This document shows positions 15,497-24,902 of a stretch of 42,384 nucleotides of DNA, piece by piece. The notes under the pieces are model-generated. The model saw only the letters and a program-made list of their open reading frames with translations, did not search any database and was not told the origin of the DNA. The DNA lies in contig SVTP01000020.1 of assembly GCA_015063725.1 (NCBI GenBank), positions 1 through 42,384 on the forward strand, read 5' to 3'. The position numbers and the translations under genes were made by a program. The number at the start of each line of letters is the position of its first letter. Position 1 is the first letter of the stretch. The stretch comes from Oscillospiraceae bacterium (GTDB taxonomy: Bacteria > Bacillota > Clostridia > Oscillospirales > CAG-272).

Positions 15497-17284
15497 TTAG
15501 CCGAGGATGACGCTGGTTTGCGGAGCAATGGTGAGAACCGTTCCTTCCAGCTTGGCGTCTCCCGTTCCAATAACGTCGAGAATAGCCGCAAAGCTATGAC
15601 CTGCGAGATCTGTACAACCGGCAAGATCAATAGAAAGCTCTTCGGTAGAGGTGTTGTGGAACAAGCCAATCTTTTCTTCACCGTAGGTGATCAAAAATCC
15701 GCCTGCCTTCTTTTGACCGCAAGAGATCGAATTGTAAGTGCCACGTGCGATCGCTTCATACTTGTGGCGAATGGCGATCAGCTTGCAATAGTAGTTATAA
15801 AGGCTATTGGGATCTTCGAGCTGGTCAGCCACTGTTGTGCTGATCTGCTTGGAGGAATCGTATGTGGAGCCGATGGGATTACCAACCGTATCTCCGTCTC
15901 CCCACAGCATAGCAAGACGACGGTTGGCATCGGTGTTGGCACTGCCGCGCGAGCCGCGTATGCCGATCTCTTCCCCATAATAGATGGTGGGAGAGCCGGG
16001 GCTGAGCAAATAGAGATTTGCAGCCATACGCATATAGTTTTCGGTAACAAACGTGCCTGCAATACGGTCCATATCGTGGTTGGAAAGGAAGGACATGGGC
16101 ATACCGTCAGGGTTATTTGCCAATACGCTCTTTTGATAAGACTCGATGTAATTGGTAAAGGTGGAAACGGAAGATGTCCCCTTTGCAGCCATTGCTGCTT
16201 TTCCTTCTGCTTGAGACATAGCAAAATTAAAGCAGTTCATAGCACTGTAATAGTCCAAAATTTCGCTCTCACCGGACCAACATTCGCCTACGCAATAAAT
16301 GTCCGGGTAATCCTTTTTGAGCTCGCCCATATACCATTCCCAAAAATCGACCGATTTTTGAGTGTCGCCGTAGTAGATGTATTTAATAGCATCAAAACGG
16401 AAGCCGTCAACGCCGAGCTCCATATAATACTGAGCAACCTTGAGCATTTCCTCGCGAACGGTGGGGTTATCAAAGTTCAATTCAGGCATATCACCCGAGA
16501 AGTTGCACTCAAACCATGCATCAACGCCCGCAATCTTTTGATAGGCGCGACCGCCTACCTTTTCTTCAGTGGTTACACAGGTGTAGTAATCGTAATAAGG
16601 ATTGGAGGTATCCCCTTCCATACGTGCCTTTTTGAACTGCAAGAACCACTCGTGCTGAGAAGACGTGTGGTTGATGGCGAGGTCAAGGATGAGTTTGACG
16701 TTGCGTTCTTCACACAACTGGGCAAGCTCGCGCAAATCGTTCATATCACCAAAACGCCAATCGATCTTGTAGTAATCCTTTGCATCGTATTTGTGATAGG
16801 AAGGCGAGGAGAAGATGGGAGAGAGCCAGATGCCCTGCACGCCCAAGCTCTTGCCGGAATTGATATTACCGTCATTGAGATAATCGAAACGATTGATCAA
16901 GCCGCGCAAATCGCCGTACGTGTCACCGTTGGAGTCGGAGAAGGATCCGACAAAAACTTGATAAAAGGTGCGATAATTATCCTTGATGGGATCTAACATA
17001 GGCGGTAACGATTCTTCCCCCTTGGGAGGCTCCTCTTCTGGATTTGGTTTTGTAAAATGATCGATGAACTTATCTAGGAGATTATGAATTCTATCTACAT
17101 TTTTGTCTACTGTCTTCTCGACAACACTTACGATACGGTCAACCGTCTCGTTGTATATAAACAATAGCGCAGAAACGGCGAGCGCTGCCACCAGTACAAC
17201 AGATATTACTGCTATTATGGCTATCTTCTTTTTGCTTTTGAAGGAGCCGGGCGCAGATTGTTTGTATATGTTTGATTTTGCCAT
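15497..17284 (-). CDS. Membrane-anchored GH13 alpha-amylase family enzyme
   Basis: A 595-aa glycoside hydrolase of family 13 acting on alpha-1,4-glucans outside the cell. Residues 21-43 form one N-terminal transmembrane helix after a basic stretch. A charged, coiled-coil-like stalk with a Pro/Glu-rich linker to about residue 95 follows, then the (beta/alpha)8 domain. The catalytic triad is visible: nucleophile Asp298 in GFRFDAI, acid/base Glu334 in GECW and Asp404 in SNHDMDR; DLAINHTS is conserved region I. A short C-terminal beta domain ends the protein. The start follows AGAGG. It lies 10 bp after the secreted GH53 gene and 18 bp before the 601-aa gene in one operon. Confidence 0.93.
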   Translation of the reverse strand: MAKSNIYKQSAPGSFKSKKKIAIIAVISVVLVAALAVSALLFIYNETVDRIVSVVEKTVDKNVDRIHNLLDKFIDHFTKPNPEEEPPKGEESLPPMLDPIKDNYRTFYQVFVGSFSDSNGDTYGDLRGLINRFDYLNDGNINSGKSLGVQGIWLSPIFSSPSYHKYDAKDYYKIDWRFGDMNDLRELAQLCEERNVKLILDLAINHTSSQHEWFLQFKKARMEGDTSNPYYDYYTCVTTEEKVGGRAYQKIAGVDAWFECNFSGDMPELNFDNPTVREEMLKVAQYYMELGVDGFRFDAIKYIYYGDTQKSVDFWEWYMGELKKDYPDIYCVGECWSGESEILDYYSAMNCFNFAMSQAEGKAAMAAKGTSSVSTFTNYIESYQKSVLANNPDGMPMSFLSNHDMDRIAGTFVTENYMRMAANLYLLSPGSPTIYYGEEIGIRGSRGSANTDANRRLAMLWGDGDTVGNPIGSTYDSSKQISTTVADQLEDPNSLYNYYCKLIAIRHKYEAIARGTYNSISCGQKKAGGFLITYGEEKIGLFHNTSTEELSIDLAGCTDLAGHSFAAILDVIGTGDAKLEGTVLTIAPQTSVILG

Positions 17285-17294
17285 GCTTTACCTC

Positions 17295-19367
17295 TTACTC
17301 TTTGGTTGAATTGAAACGTGCATCATCAATTTTACCCCATGCGTTGGGACCTGCACATTTGACGTAAATACCAACAACGATTGTGTCACCCTCATTATAA
17401 ACGATATCGTTGATAACCGCTGTGTGCCACTCGTTGTAAACGGTGATTTGTGTTTCGCCGCGATAAACGATCTCACCGTTGACTTTGACGTAGGCGTAAA
17501 TATCTGTCGCGCCGCCGTCGCCGCCCATAATGGAGATGGAATAGTTATATTTGTTGCCGGCGGCAAGTCCTGTCAGCTCCTGCTCCAGGGTAAACTCAAC
17601 CGTGTTGGCGGAAGCACCCCAGAAGTGATAATGCTTGGTGCCTGTGATGGAATCGGTAACCTTGTCCTCTACGTTGAATTCGTCAAAATTACCGATCTTG
17701 TTTGCCACCCATGCGGTGTCGCCTTCTTCAAAGCTCCAGTTCTTCAGGAAGTTGTATTCCTCCATAGAAACATAACAGTGTGCAGTCATGCCACCTGCGG
17801 TTCCAATGATGTCATACTTTTTAACGCCACCCGATTTCATAGCGTCGATATCTACGTTATGCCACACAACGTCAATAGCCTTTTTGGAGTTATCCAACAT
17901 GACAGCATTGACCGTTGTGGGCATAATAACGTCACCGTTTATATCGAATATCAGATTGGTGTCCTCAATGGCATCCGCTTTATTTTCAACAACGTTGCCC
18001 TCTTTTACAAGAGCAAAGACCTTGAGCGACTCAAGTGCATGTCCCGTTGCATCAAAGAAGGTTTGGTTATCAACGGCACAGCCGCCATACCACTGTCCCG
18101 CATCATCGGGATCGTATTCGCCGGCATGAGAGCTTGCCCAACCGGAACCGTACTTTTCCCACAGAGCGAGGTTTTCTTCGTAGTTTGCACCGCCTGCGGG
18201 GATCCAGGTGCCTTCCCAATAGAACACACCGATACCGTTGGTCATACCGTTAACCGTAACATCAATTACATCACGGACAAGATTTGCTTGCCCCTGAACG
18301 GTAAAGGGATAATTCTTAACGATTCCACCACCCTCACCAATGGTGTTGCCGTAATAATCGTTATCTGCGGCGGTAAAGGCATAGGATGTTTCGGCAACCA
18401 TAACCTTTTTGCCGTATTGTTCGCTGACTTTATTCAAAACTGCAGCAAGATTTTCATACGTTCCGTGCCAGAAAGGATAGTAGGAAGATGCGAAAACATC
18501 ATAGTCAACGCCATAGTAATCCAGGTTTTTGCTGTAGCTTTCATAATTGGTCACTTTTTCGGGGTTGGCAAAGTGAACCGCAATGAGTGCACCGGGGCAA
18601 ACCTCACGCACGGCGCGGGAGCCTGCACGCATCAATTGGGTGATCTTTGCCCAGCCGCCGAGCTTTGTGCTGCTTTCACCACACATAGCACCGTTTGTCT
18701 CATTACCGATCTGCACCATGCCAACGTCAACGCCTGCGGCTACCAGCTTTTCAAGGCATTCTTTGGTATACGCGTAAAGGGCTTCACTCTTTTCATCAAT
18801 GCTCATATTCTTCCAAGCCTTGGGAACCATTTGCTTTGCAGGATCTGCCCAAAAATCGGAATAATGGAAGTTTACAAGCAGTTTCATACCGTACTCGGTT
18901 GCGCGCTTGCCAATAGCGATGGCATTTTCGATATCACAGTTGCCGCCGCCATATCCGTTGCCGTCAGCATCAAAGGGATCGTTCCATACGCGTACGCGGA
19001 TGTAGTTGATGCCGTTTTCGCTCAAAATTTGATAAACATCTTTTTCGTTGCCATCGTGGTCATAGTACTTTACGCCGCCAGCCTCCAGGGAAGGTACACA
19101 GGAAGCATCCATACCCATGATGAAGTCTTCGGGCAGGTTTTCTACCTTGGTAACATACAAAGAATCCGATTTGACATCAAGCTTGATATCATTCGGACGC
19201 CATTTTTCAACATTGACCTCTTCTTGGGTGGAAGTTCCCTCTGTGGTGGGAGCCGGATCATCGGTTTGCGGCTTGCACCCGGTAAACAAAAATGCACCCG
19301 CGAGGACAGAGGCCGCCAAAACGGCGGCCACTGCTGCGGTGCTGTATCTTTTCATAATACTTGACAT
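17295..19367 (-). CDS. Secreted GH53 galactanase lipoprotein with accessory domains
   Basis: A 690-aa surface endo-beta-1,4-galactanase. The N terminus is a lipoprotein signal ending in FTGC, followed by a Thr/Glu-rich linker. The GH53 barrel spans roughly residues 75-430, with the acid/base Glu in QIGNETNG and the nucleophile Glu in VAETSY. A Big_4-like immunoglobulin domain (VMLDNSKKAIDVVW) comes next. A C-terminal ~150-residue carbohydrate-binding module begins at NWSFEEGDTAW and resembles the CBM61 galactan-binding modules often joined to GH53. The start at 19367 follows GAGGAG by 6 nt. It is the second gene of the operon headed by the pullulanase. The galactan cleavage products could feed the importer encoded downstream. 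Confidence 0.93.
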   Translation of the reverse strand: MSSIMKRYSTAAVAAVLAASVLAGAFLFTGCKPQTDDPAPTTEGTSTQEEVNVEKWRPNDIKLDVKSDSLYVTKVENLPEDFIMGMDASCVPSLEAGGVKYYDHDGNEKDVYQILSENGINYIRVRVWNDPFDADGNGYGGGNCDIENAIAIGKRATEYGMKLLVNFHYSDFWADPAKQMVPKAWKNMSIDEKSEALYAYTKECLEKLVAAGVDVGMVQIGNETNGAMCGESSTKLGGWAKITQLMRAGSRAVREVCPGALIAVHFANPEKVTNYESYSKNLDYYGVDYDVFASSYYPFWHGTYENLAAVLNKVSEQYGKKVMVAETSYAFTAADNDYYGNTIGEGGGIVKNYPFTVQGQANLVRDVIDVTVNGMTNGIGVFYWEGTWIPAGGANYEENLALWEKYGSGWASSHAGEYDPDDAGQWYGGCAVDNQTFFDATGHALESLKVFALVKEGNVVENKADAIEDTNLIFDINGDVIMPTTVNAVMLDNSKKAIDVVWHNVDIDAMKSGGVKKYDIIGTAGGMTAHCYVSMEEYNFLKNWSFEEGDTAWVANKIGNFDEFNVEDKVTDSITGTKHYHFWGASANTVEFTLEQELTGLAAGNKYNYSISIMGGDGGATDIYAYVKVNGEIVYRGETQITVYNEWHTAVINDIVYNEGDTIVVGIYVKCAGPNAWGKIDDARFNSTKE

Positions 19368-19440
19368 AAAATTCTCCTCATGATTTTGATAACGGCACCT
19401 GCCGTAGAATTTAGGGAAAATCTGTTTCTTTTAAAAACAA

Positions 19441-22143
19441 TTATTTTGCCAATACGTCGTTAACGTAAACTTGAATACTCAAGCCTTCAATAGTGATGCT
19501 GCCGCTAACACGTTCGATGGTTGCAGCACCTGCCTGCTCTGCGTTTGCAACGAGATTCCACTCACCTGTGAGCGCGTAAGGAATGTTGTTGCGGGTGGGG
19601 TTGATAATGATGATCGCTTCGCCGCCGTTGCCGTCCTTTATTGTTAGAACAACTGCACCGCCGCCAAGACCGTCATTGGACACAACCTCTACATTGGATG
19701 TAAAGATGGAGTAAGCCTTACGCATTTCGATCAAGCCCTTGTAGTAGAGCATCGTTTCATATTCTCTACTGTCTTCCTTAAGGACAGACCAGTCGATATT
19801 GTTGATAGCATCGCTGGACTTGTAGCTGTTTTCATCTCCGTCCTTGGTGCGCAGCATTTCTTCGCCTGCCTGCCAGAAAGGAGTACCTTGGGAGATCATT
19901 AGGATAGCAGCACCCAGCTTGTTCATGCGGTTGCGGATGTCCTCGCTATCATTGGGGTTAGAGAGCAGGAGCTTATCCCACAGAGTGTTGTTATCGTGGG
20001 CGCTCATATAGTTGATAACCATATCATTCTTAACTGCCCAACCGATACCGATGCCCTCACCGCCGCGGATACCGAACAGAACCTTTGCAAGGTTTTGCTT
20101 GCCCGCGCCGCTGATGTAGCCTTGAGAGGTTGCATCGAACACACTTCCCTTGAGTCCATCACGAATGGCATCGTTGAATACGGCAATGCCGCCGATGGCA
20201 TTGTTGGAGGGTACGATTTCTGCAATGTTGCTTTGGTTTGCTTGCTTGCTGCCATCAATGGTAGAGCCCATCGTCCAGCCCTCACCGTAAATCAAAGCCT
20301 GGGGATTGATGTTGTGAACTGCAGTTTCAACCTCTTGCATGGTTGCAAGATCATGAAGTCCCATCAAGTCAAAGCGGAAGCCGTCAAGCTTATATTCTTC
20401 CATCCAATAAGCGGTGGATTCAACCATAAACTTGCCGAACATATAGCGCTCGGAAGCGGTATCGTTTCCGCATCCGCTTGCGGAGCTGTTAGCACCTGTG
20501 CTGGTGTATCTGTAATAGTAGTAAGGAACAATGCGGTTAAAGGAGCTGTTTGCATCATATGTGTGGTTGTAAACAACGTCCATTACCACACCGATGCCTG
20601 CTGCGTGCAGCGCTTGTACCATTTGCTTGTATTCTCTGATACGAACTTCACCGTTGAAAGGATCGGTGGAATAGCTACCTTCGGGCACGTTATAGTTTTT
20701 GGGATCGTAGCCCCAGTTGAACTCGGAATCGGGATTGCTTTCGTCAACCGTTGCATAGTCGTATACGGGCAACAGATGAACGTGCGTAATGCCAAGCTCC
20801 TTGAGGTAGTCAACGCCTACAGGTTGACCGTACTCGTTAACAAGTCCGCTTTCGGTAAATGCAAGATACTTGCCCTTGTAGTTGGAGGATGCGATCTTGT
20901 TGGAGAAGTCTCTTACGTGTACTTCCCAGATGATTGCTTCGGAGTAAGAAGAAAGTGTGCTGTTAAGACCTGCGTTCTCCCAACCCTCGGGATCGGTAAG
21001 CGAAAGATCAACGACCATACCTCTGTTGCCGTTTACACCTGCTGCTTTTGCATAGGGGTCAACAGCTTCTTGAGTTCCTACGGAAGTGGTAACGGTGTAG
21101 GTGTAATATGTACCGTGTCCGCACGCCTCGGTGTGAGACCATACGCCCTTTTCTCCTCTTACCATTTCAACGGTCTTGTAAGCATCTACTTCATGTCCTG
21201 CCTCAAAGAGGTTGAGCAGAACCTTGGAGGCGGTAGGCGCCCATACCTTAAAGGTGGTGTTATCGCCGTTGATAACTGCGCCGAGGTCGTTGCCGTCATA
21301 GTGGAAATTCTCAGCGAAATAGTCACTGTCAAAAATTTCGGTAGGAACAACGGCCTTGGAGCCGTAGCCTTCGATTTCTACACGGTAGTTTTTGGAAAGA
21401 TCAAAGGTTTCGCCAATTTCAATGTATCCGGAAACCGATTGCTTGCCAAGAGTAGAGACATTGGTAACTTCAACTTCTCTGTCACCCTCATATACCTTGA
21501 CCTGATCCAAAGTCTTAATGATGGTCTTGGGAGTGAGGGAGTATTTGATTCTGGTTTGGTCTACGATACCTGCCAGAGAAAACTTTTTTATCATTTCGAG
21601 TGTTTGTCCTCCATCATCACTTTTGAACTGATCGCCAACGCCGGGTTTGAGGTAGATAACGGTCTCTCTACCTTCCAAAATGGCAAAGCGGTCGCTTTCA
21701 AAGTCTTTGGTTGCGCTGCCCCAAGAACTGCCACCGGGCTCGGAACAATCGCGGCGAACGATAAATCCAACCTCGCTGATGCCTTCGGGAACGTTGACTA
21801 CGACCTTTGCGCCGTAGTTGCACTCGTGGAAGAGATAGCCCTTGCCTGCTACGTCGCCCCACCAGATCCAAACGTCACAGTTCTCGTAGGATGCAGAGTC
21901 ATGCCTCCAATAGATGGTGAGTTGGTTGTAGCCATCCTCAAGCGGAAGCGTGTATTCGTCTTCCGGCATCACGTAAGGCGGCTTAGGGGTGTTATTGGGA
22001 GTGGTTTGCTCGGGAGTTGTTTCCCCGGGAGTTGTTCCGCTATCTTCGGGGTTTGGCTCATCGTTGCGGCAGGAGGTAAGTACTACTGAGAGCATCATTA
22101 CAAGCAGCAGCAACATAGAGAGAATACGGAAAGATGTTTTCAT
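19441..22143 (-). CDS. Type I pullulanase lipoprotein
   Basis: A 900-aa debranching enzyme hydrolysing alpha-1,6 bonds in pullulan and branched starch at the cell surface. The signal ends in the lipobox LTSC (Cys25), with a Pro/Thr-rich linker after it. A CBM41-type module (about 72-172), a beta domain, a CBM48-type N domain (about 285-375) and the GH13 barrel follow. The type I marker FNWGYDP is at 475-481. The catalytic residues are Asp592 (DGFRFDLMG), Glu621 (YGEGWT) and Asp717 (SAHDN). The start at 22143 is set by AAAGGAG 8 nt upstream; a 25-residue upstream extension in the same frame is unlikely. It is the first gene of the glycan operon, behind its own promoter. Confidence 0.95.
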   Translation of the reverse strand: MKTSFRILSMLLLLVMMLSVVLTSCRNDEPNPEDSGTTPGETTPEQTTPNNTPKPPYVMPEDEYTLPLEDGYNQLTIYWRHDSASYENCDVWIWWGDVAGKGYLFHECNYGAKVVVNVPEGISEVGFIVRRDCSEPGGSSWGSATKDFESDRFAILEGRETVIYLKPGVGDQFKSDDGGQTLEMIKKFSLAGIVDQTRIKYSLTPKTIIKTLDQVKVYEGDREVEVTNVSTLGKQSVSGYIEIGETFDLSKNYRVEIEGYGSKAVVPTEIFDSDYFAENFHYDGNDLGAVINGDNTTFKVWAPTASKVLLNLFEAGHEVDAYKTVEMVRGEKGVWSHTEACGHGTYYTYTVTTSVGTQEAVDPYAKAAGVNGNRGMVVDLSLTDPEGWENAGLNSTLSSYSEAIIWEVHVRDFSNKIASSNYKGKYLAFTESGLVNEYGQPVGVDYLKELGITHVHLLPVYDYATVDESNPDSEFNWGYDPKNYNVPEGSYSTDPFNGEVRIREYKQMVQALHAAGIGVVMDVVYNHTYDANSSFNRIVPYYYYRYTSTGANSSASGCGNDTASERYMFGKFMVESTAYWMEEYKLDGFRFDLMGLHDLATMQEVETAVHNINPQALIYGEGWTMGSTIDGSKQANQSNIAEIVPSNNAIGGIAVFNDAIRDGLKGSVFDATSQGYISGAGKQNLAKVLFGIRGGEGIGIGWAVKNDMVINYMSAHDNNTLWDKLLLSNPNDSEDIRNRMNKLGAAILMISQGTPFWQAGEEMLRTKDGDENSYKSSDAINNIDWSVLKEDSREYETMLYYKGLIEMRKAYSIFTSNVEVVSNDGLGGGAVVLTIKDGNGGEAIIIINPTRNNIPYALTGEWNLVANAEQAGAATIERVSGSITIEGLSIQVYVNDVLAK

Positions 22144-22233
22144 TGTCTTTTCTCCTTTAACGTTTGTTTTTTGTTCGCTACGCCCGATTTGCAGGTGCAA
22201 ATGCATTGCCGCCTGCAAACGGCGTCCTGCTAT

Positions 22234-22262
22234 ATTATACTATGTTATAATATAATTTTCAA
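22234..22262 (-). promoter_or_regulatory. Sigma-A promoter of the polysaccharide operon
   Basis: On the minus strand TTGAAA (22262-22257), 17 bp and a perfect TATAAT (22239-22234). The leader to the pullulanase start is about 85 nt. Confidence 0.8.
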
Positions 22263-22375
22263 GCGTTTTTTGAAAAATATTTCAAAAAATTTACATGCTT
22301 CTGTCTCGGTTTTGGTATATTTGACTAATTTCGAACCTGCGTGTTTATGCACAATTGAAAGAGTGCCGCGCGCTC

Positions 22376-22402
22376 ACCTTTTGGAATTCGTTGCATACAA
22401 TG
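22376..22402 (+). promoter_or_regulatory. Possible sigma-K-type promoter of the cortex-lytic operon
   Basis: AC (22376-22377) within TCACC, a 16-bp spacer, then CATACAATG (22394-22402) resembles the sigma-K pattern; CATACAAT also fits sigma-E. It lies about 30 bp before the first start codon. Mother-cell control suits the gene products. This is pattern inference only. Confidence 0.4.
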
Positions 22403-22431
22403 GTATGGAACAACCATGACAGGAGGGACTT

Positions 22432-22857
22432 ATGAACCGAGAATTACCAATGAGTGAGGGGTATCTCGTTGTGCACGTTACGACCGCTCGCGGATCGATC
22501 CCCTTGGAGGGGGCAGCGGTGAGCGTGCGGGCAAACGAGGATGCCGACACCACTCCGCGCGCCGATATTTTGTATGCTACCGTAACCAATCGCGACGGCA
22601 ACACCGAGCGCATCACCCTTTCCGCTCCGCCACGTGAAAACTCCATGTCGCCAAGCGAGGTGCCGCCTTTTTCCACCTATCATCTCGAGGTACGCCGCGA
22701 GGGGTACGGAGTGCAAAGCTTTTTCGCGCTCCCAATTTTTGCAGGGATTACGGCGGTTCAACCCGTGGATCTCATCCCTCTCCCCGAGGACGGAACATCC
22801 GATCCGCTCCGCCCCGCAGACGAGAGATTTTTTGAAAGCTCCCCCGCGGACCTCTAA
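22432..22857 (+). CDS. Carboxypeptidase-regulatory-like domain protein, SleC-operon first gene
   Basis: A 141-aa soluble protein with a beta-sandwich pattern like carboxypeptidase-regulatory/CnaB-type domains: GYLVVHVTTARGSIPLEGAAVSV, then VTNRDGNTERITLSAP, then STYHLEVRREGYGVQ. There is no signal peptide. The start follows AGGAGGG by 5 nt. The gene precedes the SleC-like enzyme by 21 bp. In clostridial SleC an N-terminal pro-region precedes the catalytic part; this domain may be the equivalent encoded as a separate polypeptide. That comparison is from memory and should be tested. The expected location is the spore integument, with a role as cofactor or inhibitor of the cortex hydrolase. Confidence 0.75.
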   Translation: MNRELPMSEGYLVVHVTTARGSIPLEGAAVSVRANEDADTTPRADILYATVTNRDGNTERITLSAPPRENSMSPSEVPPFSTYHLEVRREGYGVQSFFALPIFAGITAVQPVDLIPLPEDGTSDPLRPADERFFESSPADL

Positions 22858-22878
22858 TACCAAAGAAAGGAGATATTT

Positions 22879-24276
22879 ATGCCGGAACTTCCCTTTATTC
22901 CCGAGACTATTACCGTTCATCTCGGCCCGCCCGACTCCAATGCCGAGAACGTGACCATTCCCTTTCTCGATTACATCGCCAACGTAGCATCAAGCGAAAT
23001 TTACCCTACGTGGCCCGAAAACGCGATACGTGCAAACATTTATGCGCAGGTGTCCTTTGCCCTCAATCGCGTTTACACCGAGTATTATCGCACGCGCGGC
23101 TACAATTTTGACATTACCAACTTTACAGGGACGGATCAATCCTATGTAAACGGGCGTGTGGTGTTTGAAAACGTGCGCGAGCTTGTAGGCGAGCTGTTCA
23201 ACGATTACATTCGCCGCTCGGGAAGTGTTGCGCCCCTGTTTGCCGCCTATTGCAACGGCACGACCGTGACCTGCGCGGGGCTTTCGCAATGGGGCACGGT
23301 GGAGCTTGCCGAGCAAGGACTCACGCCCTTTGAAATTTTGACCTATTACTATGGCGACAACATTGAGCTCGTGCGCAATGCACCCGTAATGGGTAGCACC
23401 GAGAGCGCACCGCTCTACCCTTTGCAGCTTGGCTCAACCGGTGACGAGGTGCGCACGGCGCAGCTGCGGCTCAATCGCATCTCAAAGAACTTTCCGTCCA
23501 TTCCAAAAATTTTGGCGGTGGATGGCATTTTTGCCGAGGACACCGAGGCGGCGGTGCGGCGTTTTCAAGAGGTATTCAATCTCACCCCCGACGGCATTAT
23601 CGGCAAGAACACGTGGTACACCATTCAAAACATCTACATCGGTGTAAAAAGATTGAACGATCTCAATGCCGAGGAGATTACGCTTGCGGACGTCACGCGA
23701 CAATACCCCGGGGCTTTGCAGGTCGGAAGCCGCGGAGACGGTGTGCGCAATTTGCAGTATTTTATCTCATACGTATCGCAATTTTACGACACGATCCCTG
23801 CCGTTCCCATTGACGGCGTATTTGGTGAGGGCACGCGCGCGGCGGTCGAGGACGTACAACGCACGTTTGGCTTGACACCCGACGGCATTGTGGGTGAGAG
23901 GACTTGGTACGCCCTGACAAATGCTTATCTCGGTGCGGTTGCAACCATTCCGCGCGAGTACGTCGAGGGTGTCGCCGTCCCCTATGGGGGCATCCCCTTG
24001 CGCATCGGCTCGGACTCGGATTCGGTGCGGCTTTTGCAGGAATATCTCAACTACATTGCGCGGTCTTACCCCGAGATCCCTACGGTTGAGGTGACGGGAT
24101 ACTTTGGTCCGCGCACGCAAGAGGCGGTGCTTGCCTTTCAGCGACGGTTTGATCTTGTGGCAAACGGCGTTGTGGCATCGACCACGTGGAACGAGATCAT
24201 TTCTCTTTACGAGGCACTTTATCAAGGAAACCGCTTGCAGGATGGTCAGTACCCCGGCTTTGACGTGGGCGCATAA
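22879..24276 (+). CDS. sleC: SleC-like spore cortex-lytic enzyme with three peptidoglycan-binding domains
   Basis: A 465-aa protein. Residues ~20-165 form a SpoIID/SleC-type lytic-transglycosylase domain: VASSEIYPTWPENAIRANIY carries the expected catalytic Glu, followed by YYRTRGYNFDIT and GLSQWG. Three PG_binding_1 repeats follow (about 175-255, 280-350 and 370-445), each with the LQxxL...VDGxFGxxTxxAVxxFQ...DGIVGxxTW pattern. It has no classic signal peptide, as in other spore-coat-located cortex enzymes. It should degrade the spore cortex during germination. It has an AAGGAG start context and lies within a three-gene operon with the regulatory-like protein upstream and a smaller peptidoglycan-binding protein downstream. 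Enzymes of this family usually have fewer binding repeats. Confidence 0.82.
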   Translation: MPELPFIPETITVHLGPPDSNAENVTIPFLDYIANVASSEIYPTWPENAIRANIYAQVSFALNRVYTEYYRTRGYNFDITNFTGTDQSYVNGRVVFENVRELVGELFNDYIRRSGSVAPLFAAYCNGTTVTCAGLSQWGTVELAEQGLTPFEILTYYYGDNIELVRNAPVMGSTESAPLYPLQLGSTGDEVRTAQLRLNRISKNFPSIPKILAVDGIFAEDTEAAVRRFQEVFNLTPDGIIGKNTWYTIQNIYIGVKRLNDLNAEEITLADVTRQYPGALQVGSRGDGVRNLQYFISYVSQFYDTIPAVPIDGVFGEGTRAAVEDVQRTFGLTPDGIVGERTWYALTNAYLGAVATIPREYVEGVAVPYGGIPLRIGSDSDSVRLLQEYLNYIARSYPEIPTVEVTGYFGPRTQEAVLAFQRRFDLVANGVVASTTWNEIISLYEALYQGNRLQDGQYPGFDVGA

Positions 24277-24293
24277 GAAAGTGAGGTTTTTGC

Positions 24294-24821
24294 ATGCCAA
24301 GATATGAAAACGAGACACAAGCAATCACAAACTTGCAACGCTATTTGCGGCAGCTTTCCTATCACTACCCCGACATTACCGCGCCGCCCATCGACGGGAT
24401 ATTTGAAAACGATACAGAAAAATCCTTGCGCGAATTTCAAGCCCTGCGCGGACTCCCCGTAACGGGGCGCGCTGACCGTCGCACGTGGGAAGAGCTTTAC
24501 GCGCTCTACCGCGCCTCGGTTGCCGAACATGAGCCGCCGCGGACGGTTGCAATTCTCCCCTTTGTGGCTGGTGAAATCTTGCTCTCCGAGGGAGACGAAG
24601 GCTTCACCATCAACGTTTTGCAATTTATGCTCCGCGAGCTTGGAGAAAGTCAAATTGAGCTCGAAGAAGTAGAAATCAGCGGCATATTCGATGCCAAAAC
24701 CGCACGCGCAGTGCGACTCTTCAGACAGCAAAATAGGCTCCCCGAGGGCGAGACGGTTGACCTTGTTACCTGGAACACCTTGGTGGATCGGTTTAATCGG
24801 TTGGGGGTGGAGAATGTATAG
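24294..24821 (+). CDS. Two-repeat peptidoglycan-binding protein
   Basis: A 175-aa protein made almost entirely of two PG_binding_1 domains (about 5-75 and 95-170). The first carries PPIDGIFENDTEKSLREFQ and the second ISGIFDAKTARAVRLFRQQ. There is no catalytic domain and no signal peptide. The start follows GTGAGG. It lies 17 bp after the SleC-like gene and ends at a terminator, so it is the last gene of the cortex-lytic operon. It is probably a spore-wall binding or targeting partner. Confidence 0.82.
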   Translation: MPRYENETQAITNLQRYLRQLSYHYPDITAPPIDGIFENDTEKSLREFQALRGLPVTGRADRRTWEELYALYRASVAEHEPPRTVAILPFVAGEILLSEGDEGFTINVLQFMLRELGESQIELEEVEISGIFDAKTARAVRLFRQQNRLPEGETVDLVTWNTLVDRFNRLGVENV

Positions 24822-24823
24822 TA

Positions 24824-24854
24824 AAAGAACGGCAAGCGATGCTTGCCGTTCTTT
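24824..24854 (+). terminator. Terminator of the cortex-lytic operon
   Basis: AAAGAACGGCAAGC and its complement form a 14-bp stem with a 3-nt loop, starting 3 bp after the last stop codon, followed by TTTG. Confidence 0.88.
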
Positions 24855-24862
24855 GTTTGCAA

Positions 24863-24884
24863 CGGGAGCAAGCCCCCGCCCTAC
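24863..24884. repeat. GC-rich dispersed repeat, copy 1
   Basis: Matches 22 bases of the core CGGGAGCAAGCCCCCGCCC plus TAC shared with the copies at 25441 and 26949, in the same orientation. The first three bases of the full unit differ. Confidence 0.85.
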
Positions 24885-24902
24885 GTTTATGTTATCTGTT
24901 CA

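Noticed and set aside
14066-16996. Very long plus-strand open frame (976 aa)
   Set aside because: It runs antisense to two clear enzymes, has no family features and no ribosome binding site, and is a composition artefact.
17424-19364. Long plus-strand open frame opposite the GH53 gene
   Set aside because: Antisense shadow of the galactanase, with low-complexity Ile/Val-rich translation.
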